DNA of 64,000 nt from Panaeolus papilionaceus (GCA_015501605.1 JADNRZ010000028.1:310001-374000), one strand, 5' to 3'; counted from the first letter of the stretch, positions 1-11,849 are shown. Translations and numbers: made by a program. The notes: generated from the sequence alone by a model not told the origin.

Positions 1-3000
1 AGAGAGTACAGCACCAGTGGCGAAGTCTGAAGAGTCAGCTTCAAGCTGGAAAGGGAGATCATCATTGGGAGCAGCAAGGACAGGGGAAGAGGTGACAGCA
101 TCCTTGATGGACTGGAAGGCAGTAGTGGCAGCAGGAGACCAGGAAAACTCAGTGGAGCTCTTGGTAAGGTCAAAGAGGGGACGTGCATGGTGAGAGAAGT
201 CCTTGATGAACCGTCAATAGAAGTTGGCAAAACCCAGGAAAGATTGGACTTCTTTCCTATTGGTGGGGGTGGGCCATTGAGCAACTCCAGCAACTTTGAC
301 AGGATCCATCTTGACTCGGTTCTCAGCAACGATAAGCCCAAGGTACTCAATGCATGTCTTCTCAAACTCGTATTTCTCCAGACGGAGGCAGAGACCATGT
401 TCCTCTAGACGCTTCAGGACCCTATGAGTGACCTCTCGATGCTCAGGAATATCCTTGGTGAAGATCAGGATGTCATCCAGGTATACCACAACCACACCTT
501 CAGAGATCATATCTTGGAAGATCTTGTTCATCATGGTTTGGAAGGTGGCAGGACTGTTGGTGAGACCAAAGAACATGACAAGAGGTTCGAAGAGACCTCT
601 GTGAGTGCAAAAAGCAGCCTTCCACTCGTCTCCTTCCTTGATGTGGACATTGTTGAAACCCCAACGAATGTCAAGCTTGGTGAAGTAGCGCGCACCATGA
701 CGTTGGTTGATAAGGTCAGAGATGAGAGGGAGAGGGTACTTGTTCTTCACAGTCATATCATTGAGCATGCGATAGTCCTGGACCAGACGAAGGGAGCCAT
801 CCTTTTTCTTCACAAAGAAGACTGGTGATGCCATGGGGGACTTGGAGCGGCGAAACTTTCCCTGAGCTTCATTCTCAGCAAGGAAGCACTCAGCCTCTTC
901 ACGTTCTGCAGGGTTTAATGTGTAAACCTTGCATCCCTTGGGTTGGGCTCCAGGAACAAGCTCAATTGCATGATCCCAAGGTCTTCTCTCAGGGAGCTTA
1001 AGAAACTCAGCTTCAGAGAAGACATGATGGAAGAGACTCTGATAGTCAGGCACTGGACCATGAGATGAGGAAGGGAGAGTGGTCTGTTCTGGTTGAGGAG
1101 CAGAGTTACACAAGAAACCTTCAGCCAGGCGTTGACTGATGGTTGAAGTAGCATTGATATGCTCTTCAGCTTCTTTGGGGAGTAAGCCAGAAACCCAGAC
1201 ACAATCACCTTCCTCAAGATCAAATGGCAGATCAGAGGACTCGAGATCATCAGAATCTTCAGGGGAAGACTCTTCAGGGGTGAGAGAGGGGGCAGGACCA
1301 GAGCGGCAGGCATTCACCTTGGCTTCTTCCTTACGAGCAGCCTTCTTTTCCTCATTGAGTTCCTTCTTGCAACCAAAGCATTGACTGCTAGGCTTGCAAC
1401 GAGACATCTTGACTTCTCCAGTTTCCCAATTGATTTCAGGATTGTGACCCCTGAACCAAGTATATCCAATGATCAGCTTCTGCTTCCCTAAGCCAGTGAC
1501 ACAGAAGAGTGCACGTTCTGTGTGGCTGTTGTACTGGAGGATCAAGTCAACCACCTCAGTAATTGAACCAGACTCATTGAGTGTTCCATCTACGTTACAA
1601 ACAGGGATGGGGCAGCTGAGCTTCCTGGTGGCAATTTGGTTGGACTTGACATACTCTCAATCGATGAACAGACCAGTAGCGCCAGTGTCGAGCAAGGCCT
1701 TAACAGATCGAGCCTCATGGGAGTCGGTGGTCTCTATCTCAACCTTCAGGTGAAGGGAGCTAGGTCCAGGTGCAAGAGAAGAGATGGTGCACGAGGATGG
1801 AAGGCAACGACATTCCCATTTAGAGCGACGAGGTAGGCAGGGCAGAGCAGAGGGATCATGGAGGGAGGATGGAGAGGGGGGAGCCTTGTCTTCATCTGGG
1901 AGAGATGGAGTCTCATCAACCAGAGGAGCATACCGATTACAAGAGTCAAGGATGACTTTAGGACAAGGTGGAGTTTGTGCAGGTGTTTGCACAGAGACTT
2001 CACTCGTCACAGGCTTTCGTAAGGGAGCATGAGTGGTGCAGATAGACAAAGGACCAGGGGAGGGGTCAAGGAAGTGGGAGAAGGAAGGAGGGAGAGAAGA
2101 GAGTGGGCTAGGCACAGGAGGAGGAGGAGGCTGTGGATGGAAGGTGTCATTAGCAGCCAAGTTGAGAGCAACAAGGCGGGCCAATTCGTACCAGCCAGAG
2201 GGATCATTATGAGCTGGATGTGAAGCTACCCGCTTACTGAGATGATCAGTGATGGAGGGGTGGAGGCCACGACAGAACTTGACCACAATGTAGGAGGGGT
2301 CAGAGTAGCCAGCTTCAGCAACAAGGTCACGGAAGGAGTCGACATAATTGTCAACAGAACGATCCCCTTGGAAGTAGGAGGTACCTTCCAAGATGAGGGC
2401 AGCAGTTTCCTGCTCACGCAAGGGGAAGAACTCTTTGCGAAAGTCTTCAGCAAAGTGATCCCAAGTTGCGTAAGGGGAGGAACCTTCCTCAATGAGCTCA
2501 AAGATCCTGCAGGACCATAGAGCAGCTCAACCAGCAGACATGAACGTGAGGGCCCAACTAATCATGGTAGACTCGTCAGGAAAGAGATCTGGACGAAGTC
2601 TGAAGTATCCCATGAGAGAGTTGTAGAAGGCTTTGCCCTTGAGACGATCACCATCGTACCGGGGAGGGGGAGCTGGCCTAACCTTTTCTGCAATCATCAA
2701 AGGAGTCCCAAGACGATGAGAAGAAGGGGCAGAAGGATGCACTACTCCACTAGGATAACCAGAAGAGGCAGTGAGGAGAGGGGAAGACACTATTCCACTG
2801 GGGCAACCAGAAGAGACAGTGGGGAGGGGAGGATCCACTCTATTGGATGACCGAATAGAAGTGGGGGGAAGAGGAAGACTACTACTAGAAGAAAGAGAAG
2901 AAGAAGAAGAATGTTCCATAGGTACACTAATAAAATGAGAAGAAGAAGAAAGAGGGTCAGGAGAAGGTGAAGATTGTTCCATGTTTACACTAGGTAAAGG

Positions 3001-3339
3001 AAAAGAAGAAGGGGGAGGAAAGTTTCTATCTACAGTTCCATGGTTTAAAGAGTGTAGTATCCCATCTGTCAGCTGTCCAACAGAGTGGGAAGGGAGTGGG
3101 GGAAAAGTAGAAGAAACAAGGGAGGGAGAAGAAGAAGGGGAAGAAGAAAGAGAAAGGGAAGAGGGATTGAAAGTGGAAGAAAAATAATGAAGCAAGGAAA
3201 GAACAGAAGACCTCAAGTGGGAGATAGCTACCTGTTGGGATTCCTGCTGAGCAAGCATGGAGGATACCTGGTCTTCCAGGGAAGGCAACTGAGACAGAGA
3301 GACAGAAGCAGCTGGAGGTGGTGAAGTATGGAGATCCAT
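1..3339 (-). pseudogene. gag-pol polyprotein of gypsy element 1, broken by three TGA codons
   Basis: One reading frame runs from ATG at 3339 to the window edge. Gag comes first: a Ser/Pro-rich N-terminus, then the capsid-like stretch around 2650-2150. An aspartic protease follows, with active site LDTG near 1680, then a gypsy reverse transcriptase with FVKKKDGSLR, YPLP, TKLD, the catalytic YLDD near 480 and FLGFANFY at 216-240. The frame continues towards RNase H at the left edge. In-frame TGA codons stand at 2527-2529, 1657-1659 and 214-216. Translation resumes in the same frame after each one, and CGA (Arg) fits the family consensus at each, most clearly in FANFY-R-RF. All three are thus probable C-to-T changes at CpG. 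A chromodomain cannot be judged because the 3' end is missing. Confidence 0.88.
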
Positions 3340-3469
3340 GGTTGCCAGACAGGGAGAAGAGAGAAGAGGGAGAAAGCACAGAGTCTATAATGCAGCTGAA
3401 CAGAAGAAGCAGAACAGAGGATGTAACAGACTTTATGCAGTCTCAGTCTCCAAGGTGACCTCTTTCTAC

Positions 3470-3875
3470 TGTAAGGGCACCTCAGACACACACAAGTCCT
3501 GGGGGAGATCCAAAGATATATATCAGCTCTACATAAATACAGGAAGTATACTCACCTGGGGGAGATCCAAAGAGAAAGAGGTAAAGGATCAAACCCAGGT
3601 GAAACAGCTATTTAAGTGATGAGCTGGCATTGGCATCAGCCTTGATGCCAAATGATGCCTTTGGACACAAACAAAGGGAAACACAAAGGAATGACTATGT
3701 AACAGTGGCAACAACTAAATAATGAATGAGTGGCAACTAAAGGAGAGTGTAATATAATATATATGAGTCCATGGTATGTCTAGATAATGAAATAGAGAAA
3801 GTGAAATAGGGGGAAAGAGAGACAGAGAGACAATAATAAGGAAAACAATAGGAGGTAGCAGGAGATCCCCTGACA
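3470..3875 (-). repeat. 5' LTR of gypsy element 1 (406 bp)
   Basis: On the minus strand it begins TGTCAGGGGATC and ends GTGCCCTTACA, i.e. TG..CA. Its reverse complement recurs at 9132-9537 with the same length and very few differences; I saw one clear substitution. The flank outside is GTCTC (3876-3880). No TGG-type primer-binding site directly abuts the inner edge, so the primer tRNA is unclear. Confidence 0.92.
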
Positions 3876-4134
3876 GTCTCTTAAATATATATATAGAGAG
3901 TCTTTATAGCAGCTGTGGGATGGGGGAATATGGTAGATGTAGACAAAGATAATAGTTGAGGAAAGGAGAGAGTGTAATTAAAATTACTCTTTTTGGAATC
4001 ATTTTGGTTCATGCCATGATTAATCAGCATTTTCCCATCTCATGTGTTTCACCAAAGCGGACAATGGACTTCAAAAAAAATGACAAGTCCAACTCATTGG
4101 TCTCGAAATTTACTACTATTCTGTTATTTACATA
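3876..4134. other. AT-rich spacer without recognisable gene
   Basis: This stretch between the gypsy LTR and the first Tc1 element is AT-rich, with a short TA tract at 3886-3896. I see no coding signal or inverted repeat. It is probably older degraded sequence into which both neighbours inserted. Confidence 0.6.
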
Positions 4135-5593
4135 CAGTGGCTCAAAAAAACTGTTCATGTAAATCATACTTTTGTAAAAAACATTCAATATCTCTGTCAT
4201 TTCTCAACGGATTTTCTCAATTCAAAGCTTAAATGAAAGGTGTATATCTCCTCTAAAGAATGGTTATAATTATATATAGAATATTAGGTCAATACATGGG
4301 TGTATTTACCTATTTATGGTAGCTAGTCAATTGAACAGTTTCTTTGCGCAGCTCTAACTCTACAATCTAATACTTTGTAAAGCCTCCATTTGCCTTGAGG
4401 ACAGCTTTAATCCTTCTAGGCATACTCTCAACTAAGTTAGCACATGTTTCGTCTGCAATATTATTCCAGGTGTGCTCAACACGCTGCCATAACTCCTCCT
4501 GACCCCCTGGTTCTGTATCGTACTGCAGGAGAAGCTGTTTAAGCACACCCCAGAGATGTTCTATGGGATTAAGGTCAGGAGACTGTGGAGGCCACTTAAG
4601 AATATCCATTTCTTGCTCTTCGAACCATTTCTGAGCCATCCATGAGGTGTGCTTGGGGTCATTGTCCTGCTGGAAGATATAGTCTCCTGGATCGAGGCCT
4701 GCCTGTGCTAACGAATCGGGCAGGCATTCCTCCAAAATTTCTATATACTGTGTGGCATCCATCCTCCCTTCGACTTTACGTGCCAACCCAACCCCATACC
4801 ATGACATACAACCCCAGATCATCACATTTCCACCTCCAAACTTGACCATTCCATTCACCTCCCGGTCTAGAAGGGGTGCACGACGTTCCTTCCACACATA
4901 ACCCCTCCCATCTGACCCCAAACAATTAATCTTAGTCTCGTCTGTCCATAAAACCTTCTTCCAGTCCTCCACAGTCCACTCCTTGTGTCGCAGAGCAAAC
5001 TGCATTCGAAGCTTGCAGTGTCAGGGACTGAGGCGTGGTTTGTTTTTCTTGACAACAGCTGTCATATTCTCCTTTTTCAAGGCTTTTCTGACTGTTTGTG
5101 CAGAGACTTGTAGGTCCATGGAGTCCTGAAGATCCTTCTGGAGATCGGTAGCAGTGGTAGACTTTTGGGTGGTAATGAGGCGTTTGAGATGACGGCGAAG
5201 GGGGGCAGTAATGATTGGGGGTCTTCCTCCTGGGTTTTTTGGGCGAATAATTCCAGAAGAATGATAGATATTAGAGATAGAACCTTCGCTGAGACCAGTC
5301 TGAGCCCTGATGACCTCATAGGAGGTATTGCTCTTGAGCAGATCAATGGCTTCGTTGCGAGTGGCATTGCAGATCTTAGGCATTGCCAAGTGGGGTGTTG
5401 GTGGGCTCATTCTGTTCGTCTCTAGGGTATATATACCCTCACAAAATTTGGAATTGATTGCATTTGTATTCGTTGAGTTATTGTTGATTCAGGGTGTAGT
5501 TTTGTTGAATTTTTGATGAGCAAAGAAACTGTTGGAGTAATAGCTAGAATAGTCCAAATATGTGATTTACATGAACAGTTTTTTGAGCCACTG
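4135..5593 (-). mobile_element. Tc1-type DNA transposon 1 (1459 bp)
   Basis: Inverted terminal repeats of about 31 bp run 4135-4166 (CAGTGGCTCAAAAAAACTGT...) and 5563-5593 (reverse complement, one A shorter). Both ends are flanked by TA (4133-4134 and 5594-5595), the target duplication expected for Tc1/mariner. One transposase gene on the minus strand fills the inside. It is non-autonomous as it stands because of a nonsense codon. Confidence 0.93.
4367..5410 (-). pseudogene. Tc1 transposase (DD34E), one nonsense codon
   Basis: The protein is about 347 aa, the usual Tc1 length. The N-terminal half (5410-5024) has the paired helix-turn-helix with the GGRPP linker that binds the inverted repeats. 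The C-terminal half (5005-4367) is the DDE_3 catalytic domain, with WTDETKI (first Asp), FQQDNDPKH (second Asp) and SPDLNPIEHLW (Glu). It ends GGFTKY. The halves share one frame, separated only by TGA at 5021-5023, in the context KPRLSP-stop-HCKLR. Tc1 proteins normally have Arg there (RH), so CGA to TGA is the simplest history. No other break is visible, so loss of function may be recent. Confidence 0.92.
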
Positions 5594-5849
5594 TATTATA
5601 TTACAATTATTTGTAGTCTAACATATGGTTTACATTGGTTTTTAATAATATAAGTAATTTTCAGCATGACTTTATTGCTCTTTTCATAAATAATGGGAGT
5701 TTGAAAAAAAAAAACAAATAAACTTTAAACCTTATATAATGTCACAAAAATGTCACCTCTATCATGCCTGCGCTAACATGGGTTGCAACTCATAGTAAAT
5801 GACAGTCAATCATCATTGTTATCACTATGTGAGCTTGACAACACCCAAC

Positions 5850-7686
5850 ATGGTCAATCAATGTATTTCTGATGATCTAAAACTGGTTGCCATGAAGCTC
5901 AAGGCCCATGACTGTGACACACTACAAGAGATCCTGGATATTGTTGGGTTTTCCAAGAAAACCTTTTACTGTGCACAGAAGAAGTTCTGCATTCATGGAA
6001 CTGTTGCAAAGACAGAGGCCATTGGTCAAGGGAGACCAAGACACACAATCTATGGAGACATTCAATACCTAATCCACTAGGGGCCTGGTGGTCTAGTGGA
6101 AGACTGCCAGAAATGCCTGCTGCTGCACTACCCCTGGCAGGCAATGGTCAAGCCATATGGCTCTGAGTTTGAACCCCACAGATGCCAGAATTTTGGCATT
6201 TTCGACTGTACATGTTCATTTCGTCCATGCTGATGGCACCCTGCACCACCCAACTCAGAGAGTAAGCACAGTGCGCAACAATGAGTCACAAATGTCACAC
6301 CATCACATGAAATGTGAACACCAGATGTTCAGCAATGGCGCTTGCCGGGATGGCTCCCATCTCATCTTTCACACCAAACAAATGGATAAACTGGTGCAGA
6401 GTGGTTAACCACATTGGGGCTTGCATAGCAGGTCAACTCCGCCACAAACAGCGGTGTAGGAGTCACAAGATGGGGTACTGTGTTCCGGAACTCCGGCACT
6501 GTCAGACTGGGCAGGATCTCTTGCATGTCACAAAATAGTATGATGAAGAGGCGTAACACAATAAATAAAAATACAATAGGTCAATAGGTGCTAAATAGGG
6601 TCCTGATTATCTACTCCTGCCCCTCGCATCAGCCACAATGGCCAACAAGCCCAGGGAGACTGAAGCCGAGCTTCACTTAAAAAGAGGAAAAAACACATTA
6701 CATAATCAGTCGTCACAATAGTTACAAAGTATAAAAACGAATGCGCTGATGTCCTACATAAAGCATCTTTACTGGACAATAAACCCGGATTCAAAAAAAA
6801 AAAAAAAAAAAAACCTAATCCACTTGGCACACTACAAACCTACACTCTTTCTTGATGAGTATAGATCCTACCTTTCTCAGTCTCGACAGCTGTCAATCTC
6901 TATCACAACTGTACATTGCGAACTCTGCAGGGCTGGGCTGAGTGTCAAGCAAGTTGAAAAAGTAGCAGCCAAGCGTGATCCTCTAAAATGTGCAAACTTT
7001 GTCTGCAGGATTTCTCAACATCCCACATCCTGTCTCCTTGTTCTTGATGAAGTCTCCAAAGATAACAGGACTTATTCACAGTTGTGGGGGCGCTCTCCTC
7101 AGGGGACTCCAGCTGCAGCCACTCAACCATTTGTCTGGAAAAGAAGGTTTTCAAAGCTGGCTACCCTCTCATTGGATGAAGGAATTGTTGCTGCTCAAGT
7201 CATTGAAGAGTCATTTGATCATGACCACTTTATTCAATACCTCCAAGATGATCTGGTATGTATCACATATTTTTCAAGCCTGAGGGTCCTTATATATAGA
7301 GTCATTCACCTTGTTCACCTTAGCTTCCCTCAACTGCACCATATCCTGGTCCATGGAGCATGGTTGTAATGGACAATGCCCATATTCATCATCATGATGA
7401 AATCACACTACTTGTGGAGAGCTATGGTGTGCACAACAGGTCTATCAGTGTCAATTGATGTCTAAATTACACTTCAGGTTGTTGCATTGAGTATCTGCCA
7501 CCATATTCACCTGACTATAGCCTCATTGAGCTTGCATCCTCTGTTATCAAGGCACATCTCCGAAGACAGGGTCTCTACTTCTACCATGAGAAGTCACTCT
7601 ATTATGAACTCTATGAAGTGTGCTCAATAATTACACCTGAAATGACTTGGGGGTTCTTTGAAAAGTGTGGTTACTTTATTGGATAA
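5850..7686 (+). pseudogene. IS630/Tc1-like transposase, disrupted by a retroposon
   Basis: Exon 1 starts at ATG 5850 (an in-frame ATG at 5799 is also open). It encodes a helix-turn-helix region and reaches QYLIH at 6078, where the retroposon enters. Joining 6078 to 6825 restores an uninterrupted frame (H-LAHYKP). The DDE domain follows: LDEVSKD (first Asp) near 7045, VMDNAHIHH (second Asp) at 7370-7400, and LPPYSPDYSLIE (Glu) near 7500-7530. Two likely introns, 7256-7322 and about 7423-7476, have GT..AG ends and restore PYPGP-VMDN and YGC-IEYLPPYS. The stop is TAA at 7684. The proteins normally carry Asn before the last motif Pro-Ile-Glu; here it is Ser-Leu-Ile-Glu. Confidence 0.85.
6079..6812 (+). 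mobile_element. tRNA-derived SINE-like retroposon (734 bp)
   Basis: A 12-bp direct repeat, ACCTAATCCACT, flanks it exactly (6067-6078 and 6813-6824), and it ends in about 20 A residues (6793-6812). The 5' end resembles a tRNA gene: a perfect pol III A box TGGTCTAGTGG near 6088, and a B box-like AGTTTGAACCC near 6166 matching 8 of 11 consensus positions. The remaining 600 bp have no convincing ORF. At 734 bp it is long for a SINE, so the 3' part may derive from a LINE partner or be a composite. The insertion destroys the transposase of the host element. Confidence 0.85.
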
Positions 7687-7831
7687 TGATATTTTACAAG
7701 TGTATGCTACAAGCAAGAGACAGAAATACAAGCAATTTTATTACTTCGTATTTGATAGGATACAGAAACACAAGAGCAAGAGCAGAGAAATACAGCAGAG
7801 GACCAGGTAGGAGAGGGAAACACACATAGCA

Positions 7832-9777
7832 TTAGTCATCCCAGGGGTTATTATCCCATGCAAACTTCCAATGAAGTTCAGCATCCTGAAGCATGCCTAG
7901 CTCTCCAACCAACAAGTCACCATGAGGAGGGCAGAGGTCCTCATCTTTTATGAACGACAGTGCATGAGGACCTTGGACACTGATAAGGGCCAACTTTTCA
8001 TGGATCTGATCAGGAACATCATACACTTTGCAGAACTTGGCAAGAGCCATTTTTGGGCATTTAGCTTGTGCATTGGTTGTAGGTGCTGTTGGAGCCAAAG
8101 ATGATGCACAATGAGAGCCGGAGCCAGAGTTGGAGCCAGAACCAGAGACAGAGCCACAAAGAAGGTCAGCCAGTCCATCAAAGCTCACATAGACATTTGA
8201 TCCAGTTGTGCTGTTGCTAGATAAAGATGCACCCTGATGACGCACTGCCATAGCAGAGACATCAGCATTTGAATTGGCATTGGTAGGATCAAAAAGTTTC
8301 CCAGTCAGTGGATGGTTATCATTGACACCATCTATGCCACCCTCCTACAAAAAAGATAAGCATATATTCAGTAATTAGGAACCATCCTCACAATGTGGCT
8401 GCCCAGGTGCACAGATGGAGATGTGTAAGATGTACATGCTCCACATCTGTTGCAGACACCCAACATGGTCCATGAAAAGGACGCTTGCAGTCTTCACACA
8501 TATACATTGCTGTGAGATGCACAATGATCTTGTCCTGTCTTGTCTCCTCATCATTAGGCCCAGACTAATAGCATAGCATTAATGAAAGATATGCTTGCAG
8601 CTGAATTCTGAGTGTACATACCTTTGATTTCTTTTTCTTCCTTTGTCTTCTGCTTCCCTTGTCATCATCATTATTGTTGCTTTCATCATTCCCTTTGTCA
8701 TCCATTAGTCCTACTCCTCCATCTTTTGGAACCTAGTGGAGCAATATTATGAATCCATGACATGAATGAAATAAATACATTGGCACATACCTCTCGCTCA
8801 AAAACAGCCAGCTTTCTGTGGGGTGTGGGACATTTGCAGACTTCCCCAATGAACATTTCCCAGTTCTCCTCAGTGGTCATGTCAATATCTTTCATTTGGG
8901 TGTAGGGTATGCTGTACTGCAATGTGTAGGGTGTTGGTGAACCATTTGAACCAATAAGGGTCTTATTTTCATCCATTCCACCTTTACACCAGTCTGGTCA
9001 TTTGAAATGTAGAAGATGTCCACAAGAGCATGGAGGAATGGTGTTTTCTTGTGAATGAATATGATTTTGCTGACAGGCTTGGATACCTTTGCATTTGCAT
9101 GTCATTTCTCTCCAGCAGCAGGTGGGGGAGGTGTCAGGGGATCTCCTGCTACCTCCTATTGTTTTCCTTATTATTGTCTCTCTGTCTCTCTTTCCTCCTA
9201 TTTCACTTTCTCTATTTCATTATCTAGACATACCATGGACTCATATATATTATATTACACTCTCCTTTAGTTGCCACTCATTCATTATTTAGTTGTTGCC
9301 ACTGTTACATAGTCATTCCTTTGTGTTTCCCTTTGTTTGTGTCCAAAGGCATCATTTGGCATCAAGGCTGATGCCAATGCCAGCTCATCACTTAAATAGC
9401 TGTTTCACCTGGGTTTGATCCTTTACCTCTTTCTCTTTGGATCTCCCCCAGGTGAGTATACTTCCTGTATTTATGTAGAGCTGATATATATCTTTGGATC
9501 TCCCCCAGGACTTGTGTGTGTCTGAGGTGCCCTTACAGGAGGGAGGGCTGTGAGTATGACTGTGATCTGGACACCCTTCCCGTTGTTGTATTGGCTTTCT
9601 AACCAAAAATAAAATGTTAGTTATATAGCGACAGTGAAAATAGGAGCAACATACTACCAAGATCTTCCACATCATCCTCTGTCTGCTTGGTCTCGTCATC
9701 ATCAGACAAGTCTTCCCCATTCCCTGTACCTGGCTAGCATTACAGCCCTGGTACTCACTCTCATCGCCACTGGACAT
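7832..9777 (-). pseudogene. Cys-rich accessory gene of the two-gene transposon, split by a solo LTR
   Basis: Reading leftwards, a first exon at 9777 starts MSSGDE and is followed by an acidic stretch. The coding trace then reaches HSPPS at 9538, where the LTR sits. It resumes below 9131 with a Cys/His-rich segment (CKCKG...CSCGHLLHFK, then DWCKGG). Next come an exon around 8976-8790 (TPYTLQYSIPYTQMKD), a Lys/Asp-rich linker near 8700-8640, a second Cys cluster near 8540-8400 (CEDCKRPFHGPCW), and a C-terminal exon 8345-7832 ending NNPWDD. Exon edges look like short GT..AG introns. The paired Cys motifs suggest metal binding. I do not recognise the family. An in-frame TGA at 8998-9000 may be another CGA-to-TGA change. 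Confidence 0.55.
9132..9537 (+). mobile_element. Solo LTR of gypsy family 1
   Basis: The 406-bp sequence TGTCAGGGG...CCCTTACA is an inverted copy of the LTR at 3470-3875. It is flanked on both sides by GGAGG (9127-9131 and 9538-9542), a 5-bp target duplication. The duplication shows a full element inserted here and was later reduced by LTR-LTR recombination. It interrupts the Cys-rich accessory gene. Confidence 0.94.
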
Positions 9778-9984
9778 GTTGAAGACTTATGAGAATATGA
9801 TTAGGTATATTATGGACCACCAACATGGTGCCAGCACAACAGTGGCAGATGGAAGTTGAGGAAAACAAAGGTTGAGTCAGTTACATCATGACTAGTGTGA
9901 TTCTGTTGTGATGCTCTCATTTCTCACTCAATAAATGTTGATCAATTTTTTTTTTCAGACTCCCATTATTTATGAAAATAGCAA

Positions 9985-10560
9985 TAAGAGAGAGCACTCC
10001 CTATAGCTATGTAATTACCATAATATGGTAGGTAGCAGTACACAGAGGGGGGAGGTAATGTATGTAGCACTACAGAGCACTAACCCACTAGTTGTTGCTA
10101 CTGCTGTCATTACAGATGCTACAGCTGCTACTGTTGGCATGATGCAAGCTACAGCCATCAGTGGCTATGCTACAAGCCAAAATCAGAAGTTGCTGATAAT
10201 GCACAGACAAACAGACTTCAGATTCGGATTCACCGACCCTGAAAATGTCTAAATTGACTGCCACATTGAAATATCTATATGATCCACCTTGGAAATCATC
10301 TCTACCGTATCCATCTCCTTCTCCTCCCCCTGAAACACATTGTTCTACATGAAATTGTTGCCAGCCTGTCAGAGATGATGATGCACACTACTCAGCAACA
10401 TCCTACACTCAAAGGAAAGCCTCCAATGCTCCAGAAACTCCTGCACTACAGGAAACACCTCCAGTTCTCCAGAATCTAGCCTCCAACCCCACTACCACTC
10501 CTCCACTCCATCATGCTTCAGTGGGTGACAAATCAGCAAAGACTTCACATCTAGATTGCA
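9985..10560. other. Degraded sequence upstream of the copia remnant
   Basis: Fragments such as ETPALQETPPVLQN (10430-10480) have the Pro/Thr-rich, low-complexity look of the linker between integrase and reverse transcriptase in copia elements. No frame stays open long enough to call a gene. No LTR is visible. Confidence 0.4.
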
Positions 10561-11650
10561 ATCCACACCTATGAAGAAGCTATGTCTGGACCAGATGCTC
10601 CCAATTGGAAAGTATCAATGGTCAAGGAGCTGAGTCATTTTGTGGAGATCCACATTGTCGATCAACAAGGGCAGGAAATTGTACCTTTTGGACAACGTCC
10701 AGTTGATTGCAAGTGGGTTTCAAGCAAAAATTTGGTCCTGATGGAAAGGTCATTGAGTACAAGGCCTGTCTCATAGCCAAAGGCTTTACTCAGGTTGAGG
10801 GCATCGATTACAATGAAACCTTTTCACCAGTCACCAAGCAAACTACCATTTGCTCCCTTCTCGCTCTATCAGCTTGCCTTAAATGGCACCTGCATCAAGC
10901 CGATTTCAAATCTGCTTTCACCAACTCAGATCTTGACTGTGAAATCTACATGAAGATGCTGCCTGGCTGGACTGAAGAGAATCCAACTGATGTCTGGAAA
11001 CTCAACAAGGCCCTGTATGGACCCAAACAGGCCTTGTGTGAGTGGTACAAGGTCATCTGGAACATGTTTGAGGAGCAACTTGGCTTCACCTGAAGCAATG
11101 CCAATCATGCTCTCTTCTACAAGACAGAGGAGAATGGTAACCTGGTTTTTCTAGCTGTTTACATTGATGATACCCTCATCACCTGCAAGGATCTTGACAC
11201 CATTGAATGGTACAAGGAAATTTTGGACAACTTCTACAAAATTACTGACCTTGGTGAAGTCAACTGGATCCTTGGAATGCATGTCAAGTGCAATTTCAAA
11301 GCTGGCACCATCTCAATCTCACAGGAACAATACATCAACACCATTCTCAAACATCATGGCATGGCTGATTGCCATCCTGTCTCTACTCCCATGGATCCCA
11401 ACATCCAACTACCTACCCTTGAAAAGGCTGAAGTTGACATCACTGACTACCAGTCTCATGTAGGTTCCCTCATGCACCTTATGGTGTGTACTTGGCCTGA
11501 CATCACCTATTCAGTGGGCATCATCTCTCGCTATTCTGCCACTCCTGGTGAGGTACATCTTACTGCTGTCAACTGCATTTTCCACTATCTCCATGGAACT
11601 TCAGACTATGCCTTAGTCTATGACAGCACCTACATCAGGAAAAGGGTCAT
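10560..11650 (+). pseudogene. Ty1/copia reverse transcriptase remnant
   Basis: The copia-type reverse transcriptase domain (RVT_2) is clear: SGPDAPNWK..M.KEL, then KWVFK, YKACLIAKGFTQVEGIDYNETFSPV, HQADFKSAFTNSDLD, LYGPKQA, catalytic YIDDTLI near 11160, GEVNWILGM, GSLMHLM, RPDITY-like and FHYLHGT. Breaks are a 1-nt frameshift near 10715-10720 and TGA at 11091-11093, where GFT-R-SNAN would be expected (CGA to TGA). The match stops at about 11640, before RNase H, and no LTR flanks it. It is an old fragment. Confidence 0.87.
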
Positions 11651-11689
11651 TGCTCTGAGGGCAAGTTCTAGAACCTTTTCCAAGGCATC

Positions 11690-11815
11690 CTGAGGTGCCT
11701 TGGGATGCCTTGACTGCCTTGTGGGTGCCCTGTGATGCCTTGACTGCCTTGTCAGTGCCCTAGGATGCCCTGACTGCCTTGACCACCTTGGCAGTGCCCT
11801 TGACTTGCCCTCCAA
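11690..11815. repeat. Degenerate minisatellite with TGCCTTG / GTGCCCT core
   Basis: Roughly 30-bp imperfect units alternate TGCCTTGACTGCCTTG with GTGCCCTGTGA/GTGCCCTAGGA. A related but more diverged array with the same cores in the same orientation lies at 13440-13600. Confidence 0.6.
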
Positions 11816-11849
11816 AAATATAGAATAAACTGAAAACCAAGTCAATCAA

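Larger units (their letters stand above)
1..3875 (-). mobile_element. Ty3/gypsy retrotransposon 1, 5' part
   Basis: The element reads leftwards from its 5' LTR (3470-3875) through gag, protease and reverse transcriptase, and runs off the left edge of the window before RNase H and integrase are complete. The 3' LTR is not in the window. A solo LTR of the same family lies at 9132-9537 in the opposite orientation. The copy is recognisable but dead, because its reading frame carries three nonsense codons. Confidence 0.9.
5675..9984 (+). mobile_element. IS630/Tc1-like transposon with two genes, carrying two later insertions
   Basis: Inverted repeats of about 40 bp lie at 5675-5714 (TTGCTCTTTTCATAAATAAT..., then GGGAGT and poly-A) and 9946-9984 (reverse complement with three or four differences), each flanked by TA (5673-5674, 9985-9986). 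Inside are a DDE transposase on plus (5850-7686) and a Cys-rich gene on minus (7832-9777) that converge. Without the retroposon at 6079-6812 and the solo LTR at 9132-9537 the element would be about 3.15 kb. Confidence 0.88.

Noticed and set aside
6079..6180. A functional host tRNA gene
   Set aside because: The A and B boxes are present, but the region does not fold as a complete tRNA by eye, and the flanking duplication and A-tail show a retroposon.
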